64,000 bases of DNA from Escallonia rubra. Its lineage: Eukaryota; Streptophyta; Magnoliopsida; Escalloniales; Escalloniaceae. Position numbers and translations under genes: made by a program. A model generated the notes under the pieces. That model ran no database searches and was not told where the DNA came from. It was given only the letters and a program-made list of their open reading frames with translations. This document shows, piece after piece, positions 56,087-64,000 of this stretch (position 1 is its first letter; each line of letters begins with the position of its first letter). The stretch lies in NCBI GenBank assembly GCA_033065855.1, contig JAVXUO010002268.1, positions 1-64,000 of the forward strand. The letters are read 5' to 3'.

Positions 56087-56128
56087 AGGGTTAAATAATT
56101 GCTGATGGATCAGCAATTATTTAACCCT
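56087..56128. repeat. Perfect 20-bp stem hairpin
   Basis: AGGGTTAAATAATTGCTGAT and its exact reverse complement are separated only by GG. It lies downstream of the transposase genes, just before the subterminal repeats. Confidence 0.85.
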
Positions 56129-56214
56129 AATGAGCATTTGCTGAATTGTGCCTTATTGTTGAGAACTTGAATTTGTAATTACAGGTTTGGGCATTAAAAA
56201 AATAAAAAAAAAAC

Positions 56215-56621
56215 AATTTGACTTTTAGCAACGGATTTATTCCGTCGCGATGGAATAAATTCATCCATAAAGGTTAACTTTTAGAGACGGAATTTCCGTC
56301 GCTGAAGGTGAACGTTTAGCGACGGAATTTCCATCACTAAAAATAGTTTTCCGTCGCTAAATATTTAACGTAATAAATTATTTTCAAAAAAAGAAAATAA
56401 ATTAAAATACGGAAAATACATTTAGCGATGGAACTTCCGTTGCTAATGTATTAATAAATCCGTTGCTGAAAGTCAAATTTTAGGCGACGAATTTTCAAAA
56501 TTCGTCGTAAAACCTTTAGCGACGGGATTTTAGGCGAGGGACTTTTAGGGACGAGGTGTCCGTCGTTAAAAGTCTTTAGCGACGGATCTACCTATCGCTA
56601 AAAGCCTTTTTTTTTGTAGTG
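56215..56621. mobile_element. Right end of a CACTA element
   Basis: It contains many TTTAGCGACGGAA/TTCCGTCGCTAAA subterminal motifs in both orientations, then AAAGCCTTTTTTTTTGTAGTG at 56601-56621, the standard CACTA terminus in reverse. CAT follows as the possible 3-bp duplication. The partner left end with the same subterminal motif is not found in the window. It may be lost, diverged or one of the CACTAC words at 37042 or 47678. Confidence 0.8.
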
Positions 56622-56970
56622 CATAAAGACAACTGAAACAATACATGGGTGACATGCACTTCCGATATAAATCACAAAAGTAACAAATGTAGCATTGGTT
56701 GACTAAAAATAAACTAAACAGGTAAGAAAAAATAAACAAGTAATGCGGCTAGCCCGACAGTACGAAACGAGTCGGATATGTACGGAGTTAACGCAGAGAC
56801 AAGAAATTAAGAAGTTGAAATCACTGTCCCCGAAACCAGATTTGAAGACTGAAAAACGACTGGAACCCACTGTTCCCAAGAACCAAGACACCCTAAAACC
56901 ACAAAGCGCCCACAGCAATCATTTATACCCACGTACCGATCTTCTTAAGGTTTCTTCAACCGTCTGATCG

Positions 56971-57731
56971 ATGGAGCTTATTTTTCGGATACGATGGCTG
57001 ACGTGGCTGCAAAGGAGCGCGAAGATTCTGGTCGCCATCGACGATGGCGAAGATAGCACTTACGCGCTGTCATGGTGCCTCAAGAACGTAGTCCTAGAAA
57101 GTTCCATGGACATGCTCGTCCTCATCTACGCTAAGCCCCCTCGAGCTGTGTACACTGCTTTGGACGGAACAGTACGTACGTAGGTACGTAAAATCACTCC
57201 TCGGTCAATTATTGTTACTTTTTGCAAAACCTTACAGGTGGGCACGGACCCATGGTGCACTGTGCTGCCTCCGCCCCTTTCTCCACAATATATTTGGCTA
57301 AAGTTCAAACTATCGATGCTAGACACAAGCTTATTGCAAAGAGACTATTCAAATGCTTTAGCAGCACTTTTAGGGCTTAGATAGAGAATCAATGCTATGA
57401 AAACCACACGTGGTGGTATAGATATATTCTCCAAAGTGAGACCTTCCTTAATAAAGTGTTATCCTAACGGCATCATTCTTTCCCTCGTGTCTAGCCATGC
57501 CCTTTTTACAGAGCTGCTCGACCTCTTTCACTCCTTGAAATTCAGATTTCATGGCCATAGATACATGTGTAGAGATGTTAACACACTTTTCTTTCCCGTT
57601 TTATACTTTTGTTGATTTAATTGCAATGCAGGGCATTTCTTGGGAGCGTGAACAATCACTGTGCACAGAACGTCGACAAGTGTGCTGTATTAATGGTGAA
57701 GACACCCATATATGATATTCTTAAGAAGTAG
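56971..57731 (+). pseudogene. Universal stress protein (UspA family) gene, middle exon missing
   Basis: The first exon encodes KILVAIDDGEDSTYALSWCL then MDMLVLIYAKPPRAVYTALD, the start of a plant USP-domain protein, and ends at a donor (ACA|GTACGT, 57178). The natural-looking ATG at 56994 (MADVAAKER) is one base out of frame with this. Only the unrelated ATG at 56971 opens the frame, so a one-base indel near 57018-57023 is likely. The last exon (57632-57731, acceptor AATGCAG) encodes AFLGSVNNHCAQNVDKCAVL and ends at TAG. The middle of the fold, including the nucleotide-binding GxxGxG region, is absent from the 454 bases between. USPs are small cytosolic nucleotide-binding stress proteins; this copy would not fold as one. 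Confidence 0.75.
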
Positions 57732-59149
57732 GCTCACTCTTTCTTCCCTCTTCTTCCAGTTTTCTTATGTTTGATTCAATATTTCTCCCTTCGTCTTGTA
57801 CTATTCTTTTTATTTGCCCCTGACTTGTTTATACGAATAATTCTACGTACGGACGTGTTTACTTTTGATCTTCGTCCTCCTTAACTGCCACATATGTTGA
57901 ATGTATAGACAAGTGTATTTCTAATTATCTGCTGAACATAATGCTTGTGTATGTCTTCCATGTAATTCAATCTGTATACTTGTTCAAGCATTATGCTTAG
58001 TTTGAACTTATATGTGGGATTTGCTACAAAGCATGCTCTATATCTGTTCATGATGGCTGACGACCTGCACATGTCCAGAGCTATGTATTAGTACGATAGC
58101 TATGTTATTACCTAAAGATCCATATAATGTTGGCTGTTGGCACACTTTCCTCGAGCCGTACAAGCTTGCTTTCTGTATTTGTGTCATAGAGATTGTGGCT
58201 AGCAGTTTGTACCCAAAAAAAAAAAAAAGATGAAGCAATTTGCTTGAGGTTCGCGAGGAAGTGACTATTACAACCCAATCAGATATCAAATACAGTCTGC
58301 TTCGGACAACTTTCCGTGGCACACGTTGTAGAGATCTGTGGGATCTAACTGAGAAAAGAGGAACACCAGTCTGCTTCAGACAACTTTCCGTCTTGCTAGG
58401 TATGAAACACTATAAATGTACAGTGACTTTGGACACAGACACTTCCTTCCTTTGGACAATACTAGGTCTCAACAAATTGTCCTGCTAAATTATTGTCTAT
58501 TCTTGAAAGAGCTGGGTGGTGGTGGTTAGTGTTTTGGTTTAGTCAATGTGAAAGGTTGCCTTCTTCTATGCAGAACTAGAAGTTCAAGACGTACATATGG
58601 ACCTGCTCACCGGTTCTAAATTTCAGAGCAATAAATTTACAACCCACTGGATAAACCATCGGATTTGAATGAAGGCTGAGAGGAGGCGAGAAAGAGTAAA
58701 ATACAGGTAAAAGGCACACCTTGATCCTTGTTATTTCGAAAAAACTTATCACAAAGCTATTTCAAATGCCCTCTAGACATTCTAAAGAATAGGAACACAC
58801 TGCAGTTTTGACAATTTATTTCTTCATTCGTCTGTGTTTTGTGGGTGCCAGAATTCTTGTTGCATGCCTACTGTTTGATTTATTTATTTGTCATGCGAGT
58901 GTTGTTCTTGCTGTTATTCTTTAGTGCTTGTTACTCTCAACATGCCAAATGTGTTTTTATTGAGTGGTTTATTGTTTTTAGTTTGGTGCACCTGACGAAT
59001 ACGCTTAATTTCATAAAGTTACTTATAGACACTTTGCATGATTGCATTATGTAACCTTCTCAAGATTCAAGGTTATCTTTAAGGGAAACTTTTGTTCCTG
59101 TATGTCCTTTGTTCATTCACCATCTGCTGGAAACATATTTGCATATTCT
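57732..59149. other. Intergenic DNA, no gene recognised
   Basis: It is AT-rich. A 22-23 base phrase, CTGCTTCGGACAACTTTCCG with one variable base, occurs at about 58299 and again at about 58370, a local duplication. Open frames are short and without recognisable domains. Confidence 0.5.
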
Positions 59150-59790
59150 TAAGTAGGCTTGTTATGTGAGTGTTCGTTCTACCAGTGCTTTAATAACATC
59201 CATTGCCTTGGATAATGGAAGGTCCAAATAAGTTGTCTTATTGTTAGTATATTAGCTTAGTATAAGAAATCTGAAAATACTGCGTTAGTCTTTGCAGAGC
59301 TACTGTTCGAGATTTGTGCATGGAGCTACCACCGTCGCAGGAAGGCTGCCATCATATTGGCGTCAAGTGACTGGCCTAAACCCTCAGCCTGATCTGCCCA
59401 TCTTGGCTAAAATATCAGCTCAGGCATTGCCCTCACCGTGCACATTGTTATAATCTACAGTTACCTCCTGTAGTCCTTCAGGATTGCAGCATTGGTCTGC
59501 TTAATGAGTAGGATGGTGACTGTCGAGTCAAATCTTAAAATCACATTTTAATAATTTTCTTTGAAGCCAGAAGAAGCCCCACATGGCAGCCCATAGCTCT
59601 GCGATTATGATAGTAACAGATCCAATCCTATAGATATATCCTCCAAGCAAATAATCAAAGTCTCCTCTCAGAAGTCCAACAGCCCCTGCTCTTTTTTACC
59701 AGCTGAAGAACTCCCACCGGTGTTAACTTTGATCCAGCCCTCCAGGCTATAACACCATTAGATATTCATAGGTCCACCCCAAAGTCGCCT
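59150..59790 (-). pseudogene. Degenerate RNase H-domain (LINE-type) fragment, copy 1
   Basis: On the minus strand (59760 to 59300) the translation gives WIKVNTGGSSSAGKKGAGAV, GLLRGDFDYLLGGYIYRIG, IIIAELWAAMWGFFWLQ and, after stops, VHGEGNA and ADILAKMGR. This is the layout of the RNase H domain found in plant non-LTR elements and related reverse-transcriptase-like proteins. The first catalytic Asp is replaced by Gly (TGGS for TDGS). The whole segment, including non-coding flank, is duplicated at 62930-63590. Confidence 0.65.
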
Positions 59791-60299
59791 GGATTTATGA
59801 CATTCACTACTATGATTGTAAAGTTGGAATCATTTGCATGCTTAAGTGGCAGTTGATATATCTCTCTCTATCCCTCTCTGTGTGTGTGTGTCTGGCTTAC
59901 CAAAAGAGATTAGATTCCTTAAACCCAGTTAGCACTTGAAGCAAACGGACAATGAGGATAAAAACAAATAAATTACTACTCCATGCAGATAAAACGAGTA
60001 GAAAAGATCGTAAATATCTGATTAGTGTGTGGTCAGCTATATATTGAGCACATATTTAGGTCTAACCTCAATGGTAAAAAGGTTCTTTCTTAGAAAGTAA
60101 TTTTACACAATTTTTTTCTTTCCATAGTATACTATTTGATCCAACACCCATTCTAGCTACCACTTCTGAAGTTTTCAGTCCAAACATCCCTGATGTGTTC
60201 AAATTTTACATATTCCCCATCTTCATCTCGATTATTTAGTGAATGGATTAGTTGATCTGGCATATCACTGAGGTGATGCAATCTATGATTTGATTATAT
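59791..60299. other. Intergenic DNA with a CT/TG microsatellite
   Basis: A (TC)n(TG)n tract lies at 59861-59894. Otherwise nothing is recognised. Confidence 0.6.
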
Positions 60300-61760
60300 G
60301 CCTAATGGCAACTTATCCACCAATTTGCAATTCTGAAGGTACATTTTATCTAGAAAAGGCATTGCACCCTGCTCCAGGATTACCCATCTTAAGCCTTCTC
60401 ATTTGGTAAGCATACTATCGTCAATCGTCAAAATCCTACAGCCTTGAAATGCAATCCTTCCCCTTCATAAGCTTGCACGAGGTGAAGTTCTTTCGGGCAA
60501 GGTAATCCTTGAAGGAATTGCAAAGGTTCATCTTCTTCTAAATGGCTCCATCTTAACACTAATTTCACAAGGCTCTTAGGAGAACTTACCCATGGAGGTA
60601 CATGCTCTAACGGCCCAGCTAATTACAAACGCTGAAGATATTTTGGAGCTGAAGACAAAGGAAAGTTCAAATCAAGAATCTCATCTTGCTCTATTGAGGT
60701 AATGCTTAATGACCAGGTTAGTCAGCTTGTTGATAGACGAGCATAGAGCCGTCGCTTGACCTCTTTTCACCCTTACAATGTTTAACTTTTCAAGCGGGTC
60801 AACTGCCCCAACTTTTTCACGATTATATCACTTGTGCCACCACTGATTTGATCTCCCTCTATATATGATAGCATTTGTAGACAGTGGAAACCCCCTAGAG
60901 TCGGTGAAGCCTTAAAGCGATGCCCATATTCGAAGTATATATAACCAACTCCAACATCATAGCGATATACTAAGAGATAACGTAGTTTATGAAGCCTCCT
61001 ATCCCTTTGGAAAGCTTTTTTAACTCGGTTTCCCTCAAGCTTAAATACCTTAGATGATGCATTTCAAAAACTTCCTCCGGAATTGATTCCAATGGGGCAC
61101 CTCTCAAGTCCAAGGCGATTATCAACTTACCACTTGACAGTAAAGTCTTGAGTGGCTGATGCAATGAACTAACCCTGCCAAAAATGACGGGAGACCGAAT
61201 TCGAATGAAGTACTTGCTTTCTGGCAAACTTTACAAGGAATTGTGGACTACGAGTTGCCGGACTTTCTTGGCATATTGTGTCTTTTGCCCTCTCTACAAT
61301 GACCATCTCATCCTCCCACGACTTAGATATGATTAGTTCACCTCGAATGTTATCGACTTGGCATGTCCGAACCCTGCCGTCCTCTGAATTCTCGGCCACT
61401 TGGAGTAAGTTTCTGTTAATAAGGTCAGTAACGTAGCCGTCAGCAACTTCTTCCAATGTTATTTCTCCTCTTCCTTACATTCTAGACTTGATGCTTTGTA
61501 TATCAGAAGCAAGTTGATGAGGAGTTTTCAAGCTCAAAATATGGCAAAACATCCTATGGACAGAGCCATAGAATCTTAAATTTCCATGATAGTCTGACAG
61601 CCGGAGGGGAATGAGTTCATGAAGAGCATCGTTGATATCGTGAGCAACATGTCTCCCTTGCTCGATCCACACTCTGAGTAGAGGGTCATTCACTTCTTGA
61701 GCATCAGCAGTAGCAAGAAAGGCCGCCATGCTCTCCAATTCAGCTATAATTTTCTCAACT
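60300..61760 (-). pseudogene. CC-NLR disease-resistance (RPM1-like) pseudogene
   Basis: Minus-strand pieces read in NLR order. The coiled-coil Rx-N domain is at 61738-61475 (VEKIIAELESMAAFLATADA, VWIEQGRHVAHDINDALHE, HQLASDIQSIKSRM, then a stop). It is followed directly by the end of ARC2 (MEEVADGYVTDLINRNLLQV, 61456 onward; ISKSWEDEMVIVERAK). LRRs come next (LDLRGAPLESIPEEVFEMHH, LRYLSLRETELKKLSKGIG, and in broken frames to about 60310: LEHVPPWVSSPKSLVKL, LQGLPCPKELHLVQAYEGEG). The NB-ARC core with P-loop, RNBS and MHD is missing between CC and ARC2. Stops and frameshifts occur in the LRRs. The CC frame is open upstream of the first ATG, so the true start is also lost. It cannot signal as an NLR. 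Confidence 0.85.
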
Positions 61761-61923
61761 TATATTTTTACCTATACAACTTATAAGTTGTATTTTCTAG
61801 AAGGGTCTCCAAGTCATATTACGATCAGTAATATGAATTGAAAAATATAAGTTGTCAGTAATGACAAGTCATACTACTGATCGCAATTATTTTATGTATG
61901 TCATGTTGCTGGTGGTTTATTAT
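61761..61923. other. Short AT-rich spacer with palindromes
   Basis: It contains ACAACTTATAAGTTGT (about 61778) and CATATTACGATCAGTAATATG-type inverted repeats. It ends with ATTAT, the left target-site copy of the next element. Confidence 0.55.
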
Positions 61924-62307
61924 TGTTAAAATTAATGCACTTTCTTCATAACTAAGCAAATTCCAGCAAGTTCTAGCAAGATGAAGACAGCAAAATCCAG
62001 CAAGTTTTCAGCAAATTCCAGCTAGTTTTGGTCTTGAAGATAAAGAGTTTTGGTCAAAATTTTCAGCTAGAATGGAAGAGTTTTGGTCAGATTTCTTCAT
62101 CTTGAAGAAGCTTAAGAAGCCAACTTGGTTCTCTCTTTTCTTTGAGTCGGTTCTAATGCCTATATATATAGGTACAAATGTTCCATTTTGTAACATAGAA
62201 AGAGTAAGAGAGAAACTGCCAAGTATTGTTCTAATTGGAGAGAAGTGCTCCATATTTTCACTATCAATAAAATTTCTAGTTGTCAAAAACTATTGCAATC
62301 TCCAACA
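61924..62307 (+). mobile_element. Solo LTR, 384 bp
   Basis: It starts TGTTAAAATTAATGC and ends ATCTCCAACA, flanked by a perfect ATTAT duplication (61919-61923 and 62308-62312). It has a TATATATATATA box at 62159-62170 and an AATAAA at 62266-62271, giving plus orientation. CAGCAA and TCCAGCAAGTT repeats lie in the U3 part. No second copy or internal region is in the window. The family is probably copia but unproven. Confidence 0.88.
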
Positions 62308-62595
62308 ATTATGTTACCTGATAGATATCCTTGATCTAAAACGTTTATTTAGACGGTTTGCATGATTGCATATTGTAAAGTTTATGAGACTTTTTAGGCT
62401 AGCTATCATCGTCATATGTTCTTTGTTCATTCACCAGTTGATAATTTAGATTTTCATTCAATGATAAAGTAGTACAGTTTATAATACATAAGCCAAGGGC
62501 TGCAGAATTAGAAAACATGAAATCAACTAGTAAAGAACAGGGCTAACCAGATTAACAAAGTACACAATGAAGCGAAGCAATAAGCAAAAGGAGCT
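62308..62595. other. Intergenic DNA
   Basis: Nothing coding is recognised. A short stretch around 62410-62440 resembles sequence near 59105-59130, next to the duplicated segment. Confidence 0.5.
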
Positions 62596-62823
62596 CTAGT
62601 ATAGGTAAGGAGTGCAGATCAGCAAGCGCGTCAATGGCGTTATAAATTCCGAGGGCCACTCCCAATCGTCGGAAGGGTTAGCTGAGTTTGCTGTCTGAGC
62701 CAATAGTTTGGCCTCGTTGAGAATGTATGGATCTCCAGTGGTGAGGCTGTAGACATCAAAAGAAGAGCACAATTGGCACATATAATATATAATAGGCTTC
62801 ACTGCATCATCAAGCTCCTTAGT
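62596..62823 (-). CDS. Possible terminal exon of an unrecognised gene
   Basis: After a pyrimidine-rich acceptor (ATCTTCAATCACAG, ending about 62833) an open frame gives MTGTKELDDAVKPIIYYMCQ, later SFDVYSLTTGDPYILNEAK and DDWEWPSEFITPLTRLL, ending at TAG. Composition looks protein-like (acidic, with hydrophobic stretches and little low complexity), but I do not recognise the family. No upstream exon is identified. It may be a gene remnant between the NLR pseudogene and the repeat copy. Confidence 0.3.
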   Translation of the reverse strand, partial: TKELDDAVKPIIYYMCQLCSSFDVYSLTTGDPYILNEAKLLAQTANSANPSDDWEWPSEFITPLTRLLICTPYLY

Positions 62824-62929
62824 GCCCGTCATCTGTGATTGAAGATAGGTGAAATAAGTGTGCAGCATATATATTTATGGTTGTTTTGTTGAGCCGAATA
62901 GCATGCTTGGAAAGTCTAAACGGCGTGCT

Positions 62930-63590
62930 ATTAAGTAGGTTCGTTCCGTGAGTGTTCTACCAGTGCTTTAATAACCTGCATTTCCTTGGATAATTGAAGG
63001 TCCGAATAGGGTTGGCATGCGGTATATTGGCTTTAGTCTGAGAGAGATTACGACACAACTACCATTGGCAGCAGGAGGCTTCTCTCATATTCAAGTTATT
63101 AAAAGCCTAACCCCTCATGTTGGGTGCTCGATTCCTGCTAAACGAAAGCTTGAGATCTGCCCTTCTTGGTTAAGAACTTTGCTTTGGCGTTGCCATCGCT
63201 ATGAACGTTATTTTAATTCCACAATCGCCTCTCTGCGGTGCTTTTGGATTTCACCACGGTGATGGGCTTAAGCATTGGCCTGCTGCATGTGTGGTGAATA
63301 CTGGATAGTTACTGTAGACTCAAATTCTAACATCACATTTTGAAACCTTTCTTCCAAGCCAGAAGAAGGCCAGCCGTGGTAGGCCGAAGCTCTGCCGTTG
63401 TGATGGAACAAATCCAAGCCGATAGGTATGTCCTCCAAGCTATTCACCAGGGTCTCCTCTCAGCAGCCCAGCCGCTGCTCTTTCTCCACCTGCTGAGAAA
63501 CTTTCATCTCTGTTGACTTTGATCCAGCCCTCCAGGGGATAACACCATTGGATATTCTGAGGTCGATTACCAAGTCGCCTGAATTATGCA
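62930..63590 (-). pseudogene. Degenerate RNase H-domain fragment, copy 2
   Basis: It is homologous to 59150-59790 along its length, including the non-coding phrase CTACCAGTGCTTTAATAAC. The minus translation gives WIKVNRDESFSAGGE, GLLRGDPGE, GGHTYRLGF, FFWLGRKVSKCD, with stops and frameshifts. This copy keeps the first Asp (RDES) but is more broken later. Confidence 0.6.
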
Positions 63591-64000
63591 CATGTACGTA
63601 ATGATGACTTCACCCTACTTATTAAAAAATACACTGCTTTTTGTCGGTAAAGATCTTCAAGCAACATTTTTTTATTCCTTTAGTAGCGGTTACACTACCA
63701 TGATCTTTAGTAACAGGAGTAAAGTGTATCATCAAAAAGTGAAATGCGGTCGTTGAACTTGAACGCTTAAATAATAAGAGTTGTTATTTAAGTAGGAAAA
63801 AGATGTGATTAGCACCATCGCGCGCGCACACACACACACGTTCATTTAGGGCGTGAGATGCCTCCTTGATAGTCAGGGCAGAGAACACTCCAAGGGAGTA
63901 AATGTAGTACATGTAATTGCCAAAATCTTTCACAAAAGTGGTAAATATGGTGGTAAGATAACATAACTAAAAAAAATGAAAATATAATGAATGGCTCACC
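63591..64000. other. Intergenic DNA with a CG/CA microsatellite
   Basis: (CG)n(CA)n at about 63819-63839. Nothing else is recognised up to the window edge. Confidence 0.6.

Noticed and set aside
1..64000. CRISPR arrays, bacterial operons, tRNA or rRNA genes
   Set aside because: No regular spacer arrays, no complete tRNA cloverleaf or rRNA sequence; the content is plant nuclear. tRNA-like words belong to a SINE or to PBS sequences.

Overview
The window is nuclear DNA of a flowering plant, most likely a eudicot. It is AT-rich and gene-poor. It carries LTR retrotransposons of lineages known only from plants (Tat-type Ty3/gypsy, Sirevirus-like Ty1/copia), hAT, CACTA and Mutator-like DNA transposons, a tRNA-type SINE, and broken plant gene pieces (LRR receptor kinase, universal stress protein, CC-NLR). 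I cannot name the species, and no intact conserved host gene is visible.

Layout. 1-5599: a non-coding LTR element (394-bp LTR, left one cut by the window edge) whose 3' third is a run of short hairpins. 5600-10019: AT-rich DNA with one candidate small secreted proline-rich gene (minus strand, 8617-9048). 10020-11806: a Mutator-like element with about 0.5-kb inverted arms around a captured piece of an LRR receptor-kinase gene. 12242-30717: an 18.5-kb Tat-lineage gypsy element on the minus strand with a perfect 5-bp target duplication (AAAGT). Its gag-pol is broken by several stops and frameshifts and split by a 3,158-bp solo LTR of another family (21401-24558, target duplication GCAAG). Between integrase and 3' LTR it carries, on the opposite strand, a multi-exon gene for a plant mobile domain (PMD) protein with its own TATA box, also now broken. 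31462-35589: a hAT element with a decayed BED/hATC transposase and a degenerate 8-bp duplication.

36637-36811 holds a 5'-truncated SINE with a 12-bp duplication. 37214-46819 is a Sirevirus-like copia element present as two complementary halves in inverted arrangement: the plus half has integrase C-terminus, RT, RNase H, an env-like ORF and a partial 3' LTR; the minus half has a full LTR, gag, protease and the integrase N-terminus. They meet at a 7-bp microhomology. 46820-56621 is CACTA (En/Spm) territory: a minus-strand Transposase_24 remnant, then a plus-strand decayed TNP2 transposase, a second Transposase_24 gene and a clear right terminus.

56622-64000 is more host-like: a universal-stress-protein pseudogene lacking its middle exon, a CC-NLR pseudogene lacking its NB-ARC core, a 384-bp solo LTR with duplication ATTAT, and two copies of a repeat segment holding a degenerate RNase H domain.

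Overall the region is a nested transposon cluster whose insertion order can be partly read: solo LTR after Tat element, Tat element into host DNA. The most distinctive signals are the antisense PMD gene in the Tat element, the split-inverted Sirevirus with its repeated CAGTCGACTG palindrome, and the hairpin array of the first element.
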